A DNA stretch of 51,068 bases from the NCBI GenBank assembly GCA_050331455.1, contig JBHJGV010000021.1, forward strand, positions 1 to 51,068, given 5' to 3'. Every line of letters starts with the position of its first letter. The first letter of the stretch is position 1. This DNA is from CAYUYV01 sp050331455. GTDB taxonomy: Bacteria > Pseudomonadota > Alphaproteobacteria > JAJFIK01. The notes below the pieces were generated by a model that was given only the letters and a program-made list of their open reading frames with translations, ran no database searches and had not been told where the DNA came from. The position numbers were made by a program, and so were the translations under genes. Shown piece after piece: positions 17,069-26,260 of the stretch.

Positions 17069-19612
17069 TCAACCACAGGTCTCGCGGCCGTCCGCATCTT
17101 GAACAAGACGCACGACCGCGAGCTCAATGCGTGTCGGTGCCGCCGGGCTGCGCAGGGCGAGGAGCGCCGAAACCGCGCCCGGGGACACCCCGGCGGTTCG
17201 GGCAAGGCAGGACAGGCTGAACCGGCGTGTGGTCCAGGCCGTCCCCGGTTCCGCCGTCAGGTCAAGCCAGCCTTCGGGCGCGCCGGTACCCACCATGGCG
17301 ATGTCGACCGCCGGGGCATCCGGTTCCATACGGAACGTGATCTCGATCTCGAGGGCCGCATTGGTTTCCCGGGAAAGGTCCTGGGGCCCATCCGCCGCCA
17401 ACAGAAAAACGGCATCCGGATGGTTGAGCGTCACCCCAAGCGCGCCTTCCTGCCGGTCCGTATCGATGGCGGTGACAGCGATGCCGCCGGCTTCGTCCCC
17501 GGGAAGGGCCAAGCGGACCCTGGCGCCGTCGCCTGCGCGGGCGGCCGCGAACCAGAGGCCCGGAAGGGCGGCTCCCTGAAGGACTGGTCCCGTGCGCCGC
17601 GGAGTGCGGTCCACCGTGCCCATGTTTTCGGGCAGAGCGGCCAGGGCGCCGGCATCGGCGAGGCCCAGACCATGTCCGATGGGAAACAAGGGCGCATCGC
17701 CGCCAAGGCCGACGCCCGTGTCCGGAACGTCGTCGGGTTCGGCCGGCCAGGGGAAGGGCAGCCGGCCCGTGAAATCATGACGCCGGGTGCCGTCCGGGCC
17801 GGTGAACAACAGATCCGCCACGCCGACCCCTTCACTGCCCGGCTGCCAGGCCACGACAAAGGCGTCCGCGGCATTGAGTTCCGGATTGGTCCACAGGGGC
17901 CGGCCCGTCAGGAACACCGCGACGACCGGTACGCCCCTGGCCTTCAGCCGACGGAGCAGGGCGAGATCGTCCGGCCGACCGGCGCTGTAGGACAGGTCCT
18001 GCCGGTCCCCCAGTGTCTCCGCATAGGGATCTTCCCCGAAGACGACGATGGCCACATCCAAGGGCCCGGCGGTCTCACCGTCCGGGGCCAGGATCGCGGT
18101 GCCGCCCCCGCCGGAGACGGCCTCACGAATGCCGTCCCAGATCGATGTGGCGCCGGGAAACGCGCTTCTGTCGAGCCCGCCGCCCTGCCAGGTTAGGGTC
18201 CAGCCGCCGGCCTGTTTGGAGATGTCGTCGGCGCCATCGCCGGCCACCAGGACCCGCAAGTCAGGGGAAAGGGGCAAAAGACCGTTTGCGTTCTTCAGGA
18301 GGACGAGGGATTTGCGCACGGCCTCCCGGGCGAGGCGCCGATGGGCGTCCGACCCCAGCGTCTCTGCCCCGCCGGCGAGCGCCCTTTGGGAGGGTTTGGG
18401 CGCGTCGAACAGGCCGGCACGCAGCTTGACCCGCAGAATGCGCGCGACGGCCTCGTCGAGGCGGGCCATGGAGATTTCGCCCGCGTGCACTTGCGCAAGA
18501 GTGTTGCGATAGAGGCCCCGCCAACTGTCCGGCGCCATGAACATGTCGAGGCCGGCACTGAAGGCCGCCGGACAGCTTTCTTCCGTGCACCCGGGAACCT
18601 GGCTGTGGCCGTTCCAGTCGCCGACGACCAGCCCGTCAAAGCCGAAGCCCTGGCGCAGCACATCGGTCAGAAGACCCCGATCGCCGTGGATTTTGCGCCC
18701 GTTCCAACTCGAAAAGGAGGCCATGACCGCCTGGACGCCGGCCTTGATTGCAGGCCCGTAGCCCGCGCCGTGAATGTCGCGAAGGACCGTTTCGGGAAGG
18801 ATGGTGTCGCCCTGGTCCCGGCCGCCTTGGGTTCCGCCATCCCCGATGAAGTGTTTTGCCGTGGCGATGACATGGGTCTCGCCCAGGGTGCCGTCCTGTC
18901 CCGGCGCGCCCTGGAGACCCCGGACCATGGCCCCGGCATAGGCGGCGACAAGATCGGGCGATGCGCTGAAGCCCTCATAGGTCCGTCCCCAGCGCGGATC
19001 CTGGGGCACGGCAAGGGTGGGGGCGAAGGTCCAGTCATGGCCCGTCGCGCGCAATTCTATCGCCACGGCGCGGCCCATCCGCAAAATGAGGTCCGGGTCC
19101 CGCGCCGCGCCGAGGGCGATATTGTGGGGAAACAGGGTGGCACGGACCGCATTGTTGTGGCCGTGGACCGCGTCGATCCCAATCAGGACGGGGATGGCGA
19201 TCTCCACGCCCTCCGGGTCGACGGATGCCTCGTAAAACGCGTCGTTCTGGGCAAGCCATTGCTCCGCCGTGCCATAGGGCTTTCCGAGGGGGCCGGAATT
19301 TCCGCCACTGAGCACCGAACCGAGCCGATAGCGCTTGACCTCCCGCGGTGTGACGGAGGCGCTGTCGGCCTGGATGACCTGTCCGACTTTCTGTTCCAAA
19401 GTCATTATAGAGAGGATTTGGGCGAGCCGGTCCTCCAGGTCCGGAGCGTCTGGGAAGGGCGGCGCCGAGGCGGGCCAGAGATCCGGCTGCACCGGGGAGG
19501 CCCGGTCTTCGGCCTCGGGGGGCGGCCCCTGGTCGGAGCAGCCGAGCAGCCAGATCAGAGGCAGGGCCAGGAGGGCGGCGCCGGGCCGGTGTGTCGTGTT
19601 CAGAGCACCCAT
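17069..19612 (-). CDS. GH3 family beta-glucosidase/exo-glucanase, lipoprotein
   Basis: This 847-residue secreted hydrolase has the lipobox WLLGC with Cys25. The GH3 barrel shows IPVLIGIDAVHGHNNAVRAT, DPRWGRTYEGFS, KHFIGDG at 253-259 and the nucleophile Asp332 in VVGDWNGHSQ. The second alpha/beta domain follows (SLVLLKNANGLLPLSPDLRV, then VVFGEDPYAETLGDR). A C-terminal ~180-residue beta-rich extension resembles the extra module of ExoP-type exo-1,3/1,4-beta-glucanases. The ATG at 19612 is chosen because it starts the lipoprotein signal. It lies 28 bp behind the GNAT gene on the same strand. Exact beta-linkage specificity is not readable. Confidence 0.92.
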   Translation of the reverse strand: MGALNTTHRPGAALLALPLIWLLGCSDQGPPPEAEDRASPVQPDLWPASAPPFPDAPDLEDRLAQILSIMTLEQKVGQVIQADSASVTPREVKRYRLGSVLSGGNSGPLGKPYGTAEQWLAQNDAFYEASVDPEGVEIAIPVLIGIDAVHGHNNAVRATLFPHNIALGAARDPDLILRMGRAVAIELRATGHDWTFAPTLAVPQDPRWGRTYEGFSASPDLVAAYAGAMVRGLQGAPGQDGTLGETHVIATAKHFIGDGGTQGGRDQGDTILPETVLRDIHGAGYGPAIKAGVQAVMASFSSWNGRKIHGDRGLLTDVLRQGFGFDGLVVGDWNGHSQVPGCTEESCPAAFSAGLDMFMAPDSWRGLYRNTLAQVHAGEISMARLDEAVARILRVKLRAGLFDAPKPSQRALAGGAETLGSDAHRRLAREAVRKSLVLLKNANGLLPLSPDLRVLVAGDGADDISKQAGGWTLTWQGGGLDRSAFPGATSIWDGIREAVSGGGGTAILAPDGETAGPLDVAIVVFGEDPYAETLGDRQDLSYSAGRPDDLALLRRLKARGVPVVAVFLTGRPLWTNPELNAADAFVVAWQPGSEGVGVADLLFTGPDGTRRHDFTGRLPFPWPAEPDDVPDTGVGLGGDAPLFPIGHGLGLADAGALAALPENMGTVDRTPRRTGPVLQGAALPGLWFAAARAGDGARVRLALPGDEAGGIAVTAIDTDRQEGALGVTLNHPDAVFLLAADGPQDLSRETNAALEIEITFRMEPDAPAVDIAMVGTGAPEGWLDLTAEPGTAWTTRRFSLSCLARTAGVSPGAVSALLALRSPAAPTRIELAVVRLVQDADGRETCG

Positions 19613-19640
19613 TGTCAGTCTCCGTCCTTTGGCGCAGCTT

Positions 19641-20120
19641 CTAAAGCGCTTTTTCCAGGTAGACCACGCCCTCAAGGGGGTTGTCGTAATAGGCCGGACA
19701 CACCGCGAATCCGAGGGACCGGTAGAGGGACAGGGCCTCGGTCAGGCGGTCCAGCGTGTCGAGGCGCATCGCGCGATAGCCGAGCCCCCGGGCCTCGTCC
19801 AGGAGGCGCACACACAGGGCCCGGCCCAATCCCAGCCCACGAAACCTGTCCGGAACGTAAAGCCGCTTCATTTCACAGATGCCGGGGGCAAGGGAGCGCA
19901 AACCCACGGCGCCCGCGGGCGCGCCGTCCGCCCGGGCCAACAGGATGCGGTCATAACCCTTCGGAAAGCGGGCCATTTCGCCGTCGAAATCCTGGAAATG
20001 CAAATCGACATTCAGCCAAAGGGCATAGTCCCGGAACAATTGGCGGACCGCCGCCACATCCTCCGGCGCCTGCGCCTCCTCGATTCTGACGGAACGGGTC
20101 GAAGTAGGGATTTTTGTCAT
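19641..20120 (-). CDS. GNAT family N-acetyltransferase
   Basis: This 159-residue acetyltransferase has a GNAT fold: the acetyl-CoA loop is MKRLYVPDRFRGLGLGRALC, followed by DEARGLGYRAMRLDTLDRLT and SLYRSLGFAVCPAYYDNPLE. These resemble the small GNAT enzymes annotated only by fold. The start at 20120 has GAGG upstream. It precedes the GH3 gene by 28 bp on the same strand and may share its transcript, though a functional link is not evident. Substrate is unknown. Confidence 0.9.
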   Translation of the reverse strand: MTKIPTSTRSVRIEEAQAPEDVAAVRQLFRDYALWLNVDLHFQDFDGEMARFPKGYDRILLARADGAPAGAVGLRSLAPGICEMKRLYVPDRFRGLGLGRALCVRLLDEARGLGYRAMRLDTLDRLTEALSLYRSLGFAVCPAYYDNPLEGVVYLEKAL

Positions 20121-20520
20121 GGGTCGGTGACCTCGTGGGCGGGGCGGCGGCCGCTCAAGCGATTGACGCGCTCGAGCGATTGAATCGTCGTCGTTCGATT
20201 TACCCTAACGGACATGCAGAAGACATCGCTACGGGGCTTGCCCCCCGATCTGGGCGCGTGGCCTGAGATGAGCAGGCCGGCTGATTTCGACCGCTAATCT
20301 CGGCGCAGGGATGCTTCTCTGGCGTGCACCGGATTCAAAAAATGGCTATGGTTTGCGCAGCCCACACGGTTCCCCTTGCGCGGCCGGCGGACTAAAACGG
20401 AACAAGGCCATTGCGAAAGGCCGTCCCAAGCCAAGGGGCACTCAATGAGATTTGTGTGCGGATCGTCCCGGAGGGCCGAAATATGTCCGGCTCTATACGG
20501 ATTGAATGGAGGGACAAGCC
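20121..20520. other. 400-bp gap with a short direct repeat, no gene seen
   Basis: This is the divergent intergenic region between the GNAT and DUF547 genes. It contains a near-perfect 14-bp direct repeat, GCTCAAGCGATTGA at 20153-20166 and GCTCGAGCGATTGA at 20170-20183, with a 17-bp period, close to the GNAT start. I see no convincing ORF, RNA or strong promoter in the rest. Confidence 0.5.
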
Positions 20521-21696
20521 ATGCGCTTGACGATGACCGGATTGATATGGTCCGTCTGTCTTTTTGTCGTCATCAATGGGGCTTTTATCAATGGGGCCGG
20601 TGACGTCCACGCCAAGGACAAGGCGGATGCCGCCCGCGACCTGTCCTATTTCGCCGAGCATGATCCCGATGGCCGGGACACGCTGGATTATGCACTCTGG
20701 ACGGATTTCTTACAGAGGAGCGTTTTCAACACCGGTCTTTCGGAGCGGCGGCGCTTTTACGCCGGGCGCAACGACACCACGGGGACCCGGATCGCCAAGG
20801 GTCACCAATCACGCTATGGCCTCGAGGCCAATCGTGTTATGTTCAGTCTCATGACCAAGAATAATTATAAGATCCTCACAGAGTATCGGCAGGATCTTGA
20901 GGACATCGCCTCCCATCAGGTTGAATTTCACCGTCTGAGCAAAGACGAGCAGTTGGCCTTCTGGTTAAACCTGCACAATGTGGTGGCCATTGAGCGCATC
21001 GGTGAGATCTACCCCATCGAGGCGCTGGACCGGAAGCGGATCCAGAGGATTATCTTCGAAGAGAAGGCCGTCACGATCGCCGGCGTGCCCTTGAGCCTGA
21101 ACGACATCCGTTTTGAGATCGTCTATCGAAACTGGCCCGACCCGAAGGTCATGTATGGCTTCTATCTCGGGGTCATTGGGGGTCCGAGCCTTCAGACCAG
21201 GGCATTTTCAGCCGACAATCTGGAGACTGCGCTGACCTATTCGGCTTCGGAATTCGTGAATGCCTTGAGGGGGGTCGAATTCCGGAACGGCCGTCTGCGG
21301 ATTTCCCGGCTCTATGAGGAAGCGCGTCCTTACTTCTTTCCCGATTGGCCGCGGGACGTGCGCCGCCATCTCAATCGCTATGCTCAGCCCACGGTCGCCG
21401 CCCTGTTGCGGGACAATGAGAGCTTCAAGGCCGACACATACACCTTCGAAATCGCCGATTTGGCCGGCGGCGTGTCCCCGTTCGGTCGCAGCGCAAATCT
21501 GAACCAGTTCACCTCTCAAAGCGCGGCCATGAGAGGTCTGCCGCCCCGCGCCTGGCGCTTCATCGAGGGCGTGCGGCAAAAACAGAAACGCCAGGGCGTG
21601 CCGGACGGCACGGTCATCATCCAGGACGACCCTGACCAGACCCCAAACCAGCCTGAAGCGCAAAGCGAGGGCAATGAGCCCGACGGAACCCGGTGA
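20521..21696 (+). CDS. Exported DUF547 domain protein
   Basis: This 391-residue protein starts with a hydrophobic signal segment (MTGLIWSVCLFVVINGAFI). The mature part contains the DUF547 core: SRYGLEANRVMFSLMTKNNY, KDEQLAFWLNLHNVVAIERI and GFYLGVIGGPSLQTRAFSAD, with the conserved Trp-Leu-Asn-xx-Asn pocket. The C-terminal tail is Gln/Pro/Asp-rich. GGAGGG just upstream supports the ATG at 20521 rather than 20506. DUF547 proteins are exported or envelope proteins of unknown activity. A T-tract terminator follows at 21729-21762. Confidence 0.86.
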   Translation: MRLTMTGLIWSVCLFVVINGAFINGAGDVHAKDKADAARDLSYFAEHDPDGRDTLDYALWTDFLQRSVFNTGLSERRRFYAGRNDTTGTRIAKGHQSRYGLEANRVMFSLMTKNNYKILTEYRQDLEDIASHQVEFHRLSKDEQLAFWLNLHNVVAIERIGEIYPIEALDRKRIQRIIFEEKAVTIAGVPLSLNDIRFEIVYRNWPDPKVMYGFYLGVIGGPSLQTRAFSADNLETALTYSASEFVNALRGVEFRNGRLRISRLYEEARPYFFPDWPRDVRRHLNRYAQPTVAALLRDNESFKADTYTFEIADLAGGVSPFGRSANLNQFTSQSAAMRGLPPRAWRFIEGVRQKQKRQGVPDGTVIIQDDPDQTPNQPEAQSEGNEPDGTR

Positions 21697-21728
21697 ACCT
21701 GGCCCTAACGGTTCCTTAAAAGACAAGC

Positions 21729-21762
21729 TCCCCTAACGTCCCGGATGGCGGGGGATTTTTTT
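21729..21762 (+). terminator. Intrinsic terminator after DUF547 gene
   Basis: TCCCC at 21729-21733 pairs with GGGGA at 21751-21755 (an alternative pairing CCCG/CGGG is nested), followed directly by seven T at 21756-21762. It lies 33 bp after the DUF547 stop, before the convergent sugar transporter. Confidence 0.65.
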
Positions 21763-21811
21763 GAGTGGCAATCGGTCCTGTGAGCGCCGGGCCGCCCGTC
21801 GACAAGGGCTG

Positions 21812-23242
21812 TCACCCTGCCATGTCTTCGAGTTCCAGGCCCTTGGTCTCCCGCACCATCGCAAGGACGAAGATGATCGAAAGCACCGCAAAGGTCGTAT
21901 AGAGCCCGTAGGCGCCGGCCAGACCGATCCCGCCGAGCAGCAGCGGAAAAGTCATGACAATGACGAAATTGGACAACCACTGCATGAGGCCGCTGACAGC
22001 AAGGCCCGACCCGCGGATCTGATTCGGGAACATTTCTCCCAGCATCACCCACATGACGGGGCCCCAGGACCAGTTGAAAAACACCACATAGGTGAGGGCG
22101 GCCAGGAGGGCGGCCGTGCCCATGGGGGTGTCCAGCACAAGCTTGCCGTCGTCACCCACTGCGGCGCCCGAGAAGACGGCCGTCATGAGGCCGAGCGTCA
22201 GGGCCATGCCGATGGAGCCGACGAGCAGGATCGGCTTGCGGCCGATCCGGTCGATCATCAAAATCGTGACGATACAGGCGATGATACTGACCCCTCCGGT
22301 GATGATATTGATCAGGAGGGCGTCCTGTTCGGTGAAGCCCACGGACTGCCACAGCACCGCGCCGTAGTAGAACACGACATTGATGCCCACCAATTGCTGG
22401 AAGCTCGCGAGGCCGATCCCCACCCAGACGATGGTCCGCAGCCGTCCCGTTCCCTCCACGAACAGATCCGACAGCCGGGGCCGGTGGTGGTCCTGGGCCA
22501 GGGAGGCATCGATCTCGGTCGCCTTGGCGGCGGCAGATGGGCGGCCGAACAGGCGGGCCAGAACGGCTTCGGCTGCCTCCCGCCGCCCCTTGAGGACCAG
22601 GAAGCGGGGGCTTTCCGGGATCGTCAGAAGAGACAGAAAGAACAGTGTTGCCGGGATGATTTCCACCCAGAACATCCAGCGCCAGGCCTCGAACCCCAGC
22701 AGGAAGGTGTTGCGCGCCGAGCCGGCGGCGCCCGCAAGGGCGTAATTGCTCAAGAAAGCCGCGGTGAGACCGACAATGATCGCGATCTGTTGCAAGCTGG
22801 CGAGGCGTCCGCGCAGACCGGCCGGTGCCACCTCGCTGATATAGGCCGGTGCGATCACGCTGGCGGCCCCGACGCCGATCCCACCCAGAATGCGGTAGAC
22901 GACGAATTCCGCGGACCCGCCGGCAAGGCCGGACCCGAGGGCGCTGACAATGAAAAAGACGGCCGCCGCGATCAGCACCGTGCGCCGGCCGGCAAGGTCC
23001 GCCATGCGGCCGGCGAAATAGGCACCGGCGGCACAGCCCAGCAGCATGGACGCCACATTGAACCCTGTGCCGATGCTGTCGGACCCAAAGGCCCGTTGCA
23101 GCCCGTCAATCGTGCCATTGATGACGCCGCTGTCGAAGCCGAACAGGAACCCGCCCAGGGCGGCGATGGCACTGATCAGGATGACGAAGCGCAGATGGTC
23201 CTGCACGGCATCGCCGGGCAGGGCTGGGCCCTGGATGGTCAT
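21812..23242 (-). CDS. Sugar porter family MFS transporter
   Basis: This 476-residue, 12-helix inner-membrane symporter is of the sugar-porter type. Seen are GGFLFGFDSGVINGTIDGL in helix 1, AGRMADLAGRRTVLI between helices 2 and 3, IPESPRFLVLKGR at the end of helix 6, QQLVGINVVFYYGAVLW in helix 7, and DRIGRKPILLVGS. These are the hallmark motifs of proton-coupled hexose or oligosaccharide uptake. GGGAGAAG upstream sets the ATG at 23242. It is transcribed divergently from the SLC45-like transporter, with an operator-like site (23317-23332) in between. Substrate is probably a monosaccharide freed by the locus hydrolases; this is inference. Confidence 0.92.
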   Translation of the reverse strand: MTIQGPALPGDAVQDHLRFVILISAIAALGGFLFGFDSGVINGTIDGLQRAFGSDSIGTGFNVASMLLGCAAGAYFAGRMADLAGRRTVLIAAAVFFIVSALGSGLAGGSAEFVVYRILGGIGVGAASVIAPAYISEVAPAGLRGRLASLQQIAIIVGLTAAFLSNYALAGAAGSARNTFLLGFEAWRWMFWVEIIPATLFFLSLLTIPESPRFLVLKGRREAAEAVLARLFGRPSAAAKATEIDASLAQDHHRPRLSDLFVEGTGRLRTIVWVGIGLASFQQLVGINVVFYYGAVLWQSVGFTEQDALLINIITGGVSIIACIVTILMIDRIGRKPILLVGSIGMALTLGLMTAVFSGAAVGDDGKLVLDTPMGTAALLAALTYVVFFNWSWGPVMWVMLGEMFPNQIRGSGLAVSGLMQWLSNFVIVMTFPLLLGGIGLAGAYGLYTTFAVLSIIFVLAMVRETKGLELEDMAG

Positions 23243-23316
23243 TGGCGGTCTTCTCCCTGAAGCGCGTGTTTTGTTCGTATCAAAGCGTCATATCGTGTGT
23301 CGGCGCCAGGGCCTGG

Positions 23317-23332
23317 TTGAAAAATATTGCAG
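23317..23332. promoter_or_regulatory. Operator-like palindrome, site D
   Basis: TTGAAAAATATTGCAG resembles the two stronger sites at 23426 and 44286: read on the minus strand it matches the 23426 site at 13 of 16 positions. It lies 75 bp upstream of the sugar porter start. Binding by the LacI protein at 25111 is a hypothesis. Confidence 0.35.
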
Positions 23333-23425
23333 CGGGGCCAGCCCCTGCCGCTCCGGCGAAGACGGGACAGTTGGGCATTCCAGGTCCCACAAAGGGCTCG
23401 ACAAGGCCCAAGCATCCGGCAAAGC

Positions 23426-23441
23426 TTGCAAAAATTTTCAA
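23426..23441. promoter_or_regulatory. Operator-like palindrome, site B
   Basis: TTGCAAAAATTTTCAA is a near-palindrome 45 bp upstream of the SLC45-like transporter ATG. It differs from the perfect palindrome at 44286 at only two of 16 positions. Its recurrence in front of two sugar-utilisation promoters makes a common regulator likely; the LacI protein encoded at 25111 is the obvious candidate. Confidence 0.45.
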
Positions 23442-23485
23442 CGCGTCTCAAACACGCGGCACCGGGATAAGGAGGACTGTCCGCC

Positions 23486-25063
23486 ATGGCCCACGCCACA
23501 CGGCCCAGCCTGAGTTTCTGGCAAATCTGGCACATGTGTTTCGGCTTTTTCGGCATTCAGGTCGGTTTCGGCCTGCAGAACGCCAATGTCAGCCGGATTT
23601 TCCAGACCCTGGGCGCCGATGTGGAGGCTCTGCCGATCCTCTGGATCGCCGCGCCGCTCACGGGCCTCCTGGTCCAGCCCATCATCGGCTATTGGAGCGA
23701 TCGAACCTGGATGGGTTGGCTGGGTCGGCGGCGGCCGTTTTTCCTGTTCGGCGCCATCGCCACGAGCCTTGCATTGTTCATCATGCCGAATGCGCCGGCC
23801 CTGTGGATCGCCGCCGGCATGCTGTGGATCATGGATGCCTCCATCAATGTGACCATGGAGCCCTTCCGCGCCTTTGTCGGCGACAAGCTGCCCCAGGAAC
23901 AGCGGACCGCCGGCTTTGCCATGCAGAGCTTTTTCATCGGCACGGGCGCGGTGATCGCATCGGCCTTGCCCTGGATGCTGACGAATTGGTTCGCGGTGGC
24001 GAACACGGCCCAGCCGGGCGTTGTGCCGCCATCGGTGCAATTGGCTTTTTACATCGGGGCGGTTTTCGTTTTCGTGTCCGTGATGTGGACGGTTTTGGCG
24101 AGCCGGGAATACACACCGAACCAGATGAGGGCCTTTGAAGCAGCCGAAAGGCCCAGCGACGGGGCGACCGGTTTGCCGGGCGTTGGGGCCGGTTCCGCCG
24201 GCTATCGAGGCGCCCCATTCTCGCCGGACCGGATGATCCGCAGCGGCAGCCTTTGGCTCGTTGCCGGGGGTGTGCTGACGATCCTGATCGCCCAGCTTGC
24301 CCTTGAGAAGGAGCTGTTCATCCTCAGCAGTTGCGGCGTGGCCTTTGGCCTGATGCAGATCGCCGCCGGCCTGCTGAAGCAACGGGGCCGGACGGCCAAT
24401 GCCTTTTCGGAAATCATGGATGATCTGTTCCATATGCCGCGCACCATGCGCCAGCTTGCCGTGGTGCAGTTTTTCTCCTGGTTCGCCCTGTTTTCCATGT
24501 GGATCTATGCGACGGCCGGGGTGACGGCCTTTCATTACGGAACACGCGATCCCGCCTCGGCGGCCTATAACGAGGGGGCCGACTGGGTCGGCCTGCTATT
24601 CGCCACCTACAACGGTTTCGCGGCCCTGGCGGCCTTTGCCATTCCGGTTCTGGCCCTGCGGGTCGGGCGCAAGGGGGCCCATCTGGTCTGCCTGTCCTGT
24701 GGCGGTGTGGGGCTCTTGTCGTTTCTGGTCATCCGGGATCCGGCCTGGCTGCTGCTGAGCATGGTGGGCGTGGGCATCGCTTGGGCGTCCATTTTGTCCG
24801 TGCCCTATGCCATTCTCTCCGGGGCCTTGCCGGGTCACAAAATGGGCATCTATATGGGGATCTTCAATTTTTTCATCGTGATCCCACAATTGTTGGCCGC
24901 CAGCATCCTGGGCGTCTTCGTGCGGGGGCTGTTCGGGGGCGAGGCGATCTACGCCCTTGCCCTCGGCGGGATGAGCCTTTTCGTGGCGGGGCTCGCCACC
25001 TTGTGGGTCGATGACGGGGCCGATCGTCCGGGCCGGGCCGTGCCCGTGGTGGCGGGGCACTGA
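23486..25063 (+). CDS. SLC45-like MFS transporter (maltose/oligosaccharide type)
   Basis: This 525-residue MFS protein has 12 predicted helices and lacks the sugar-porter PESPR motif. The start LSFWQIWHMCFGFFGIQVGF and the SDRTWMGWLGRRRPFFLFGA loop match the SLC45/GPH-like family that includes bacterial maltose and sucrose carriers. The MLWIMDASINVTMEPFRAFV segment is also typical. AAGGAGGA before the ATG is strong. It is followed after 47 bp by the LacI regulator on the same strand. Transport of a malto-oligosaccharide is inferred from context with the amylase and TonB receptor. Confidence 0.88.
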   Translation: MAHATRPSLSFWQIWHMCFGFFGIQVGFGLQNANVSRIFQTLGADVEALPILWIAAPLTGLLVQPIIGYWSDRTWMGWLGRRRPFFLFGAIATSLALFIMPNAPALWIAAGMLWIMDASINVTMEPFRAFVGDKLPQEQRTAGFAMQSFFIGTGAVIASALPWMLTNWFAVANTAQPGVVPPSVQLAFYIGAVFVFVSVMWTVLASREYTPNQMRAFEAAERPSDGATGLPGVGAGSAGYRGAPFSPDRMIRSGSLWLVAGGVLTILIAQLALEKELFILSSCGVAFGLMQIAAGLLKQRGRTANAFSEIMDDLFHMPRTMRQLAVVQFFSWFALFSMWIYATAGVTAFHYGTRDPASAAYNEGADWVGLLFATYNGFAALAAFAIPVLALRVGRKGAHLVCLSCGGVGLLSFLVIRDPAWLLLSMVGVGIAWASILSVPYAILSGALPGHKMGIYMGIFNFFIVIPQLLAASILGVFVRGLFGGEAIYALALGGMSLFVAGLATLWVDDGADRPGRAVPVVAGH

Positions 25064-25110
25064 ACCCCAGCCCTTTTCCCAAGCAGTGGGGCGCAGCGAA
25101 GGAGGCGCGA

Positions 25111-26124
25111 GTGGTGAAGCGGAGCGTGCGGCTTGAGGATCTTGCTCAGCTTGCTGATGTATCCATCGCCACGGTTTCGCGCGCCTTGAATGACAGCCCG
25201 GCCGTCAGCGAGGCCACCAAACGGCGGGTCTGGAAGATCGCCCGGGAAAACAATTACGTCTTCCGGGCCACTGCCCCGGCGCTGCTGAGCGGCATGTCCG
25301 CCACGATTGCGCTGGTCCTGCCGGTCCCTCAGGGGCGCCAGGCGCGCATTGCCGACCCCTTCTATCTGGAGCTGATCGGCGGGGTCGGCGATGCGGCACG
25401 CGAGGCTGGATGCGACTTTATCGTCTCCCATGTTTCGCCCCGGGACTATGAGGAGCTTGAGCATCTGATGGCGTCGGTCCGGGCCGAAGGCGTCATTTTT
25501 CTCGGGCAGAGCTGGCTCCATGACCGCTTCAACCGTCTGGCCCAATCATCCAGCCGCTTCGTGGTCTGGGGTGCCGCCCTTGAGGAGCAGACCTATTGCT
25601 CCGTAGGCAGCGACAATCCAAAGGGCGGCCGGCGGGCAACGGCCCATCTCATCCGGCTCGGCCGCCGGCGCATCGCCTTTCTGGGGCACACGGAGGCGCC
25701 GGAGACTCTCCAGCGCTACCAGGGTTATCTTGAAGCGCTTCAGGAGGCGGATATTCCCTATGACGAGGGTTTGGTCTCGCCAGCCCATTTCGAGGTGGAA
25801 TCCGCCGAAGTGGCGGTGAGCGGCATGCTGGGCCGCGGCATGGCCTTTGACGGGATCGTCGCCGCCAGCGATCTGATTGCGGTCGGCGCCGTGCGGGCCC
25901 TGCGGCAGGCGGGTGTCGGCGTGCCCCGGGATGTCTCCGTCGTGGGCTATGACGATATCCTGCTGTCCCGCTATTCAAGCCCCGCGCTCAGCACCATTGC
26001 TCAAGACATGACCAAGGCCGGCCGGCTGCTCGTTTCCAAGCTGATGAGCGGCAACGACACCCGCTCGCTGCCCTCCGAACGGCTCCCCACCGATCTGATC
26101 GTGCGCGAATCCTGCGGCGGGTGA
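25111..26124 (+). CDS. LacI family transcriptional regulator
   Basis: This 337-residue repressor-type protein has an N-terminal LacI helix-turn-helix (LEDLAQLADVSIATVSRALN, then SPAVSEATKRRVWKIA with the hinge helix). Residues ~60-337 are a periplasmic-binding-protein-like sensor domain (ALVLPVPQGRQ; YCSVGSDNPKGGRRATAHLI; VVGYDDILLSRYSSPALSTI). The start is GTG at 25111 or the next GTG at 25114, after GGAGG. It is cotranscribed with the SLC45-like transporter. It probably senses a sugar and controls the transporter pair, and perhaps the amylase/TonB promoter, through the palindromes at 23317, 23426 and 44286. Confidence 0.93.
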   Translation: MVKRSVRLEDLAQLADVSIATVSRALNDSPAVSEATKRRVWKIARENNYVFRATAPALLSGMSATIALVLPVPQGRQARIADPFYLELIGGVGDAAREAGCDFIVSHVSPRDYEELEHLMASVRAEGVIFLGQSWLHDRFNRLAQSSSRFVVWGAALEEQTYCSVGSDNPKGGRRATAHLIRLGRRRIAFLGHTEAPETLQRYQGYLEALQEADIPYDEGLVSPAHFEVESAEVAVSGMLGRGMAFDGIVAASDLIAVGAVRALRQAGVGVPRDVSVVGYDDILLSRYSSPALSTIAQDMTKAGRLLVSKLMSGNDTRSLPSERLPTDLIVRESCGG

Positions 26125-26260
26125 GGCTGGCTCCGCCGCGGTACGGATGCTAACTTTGCTGGGACAGGCTGTCCGGCGAGGCGTCCCTGTCCCGTCATGC
26201 GGACACTTCCCCGACGCCGGATCACCGGCCCCATGCCGCATTACGGGAGGTCATTGGTCC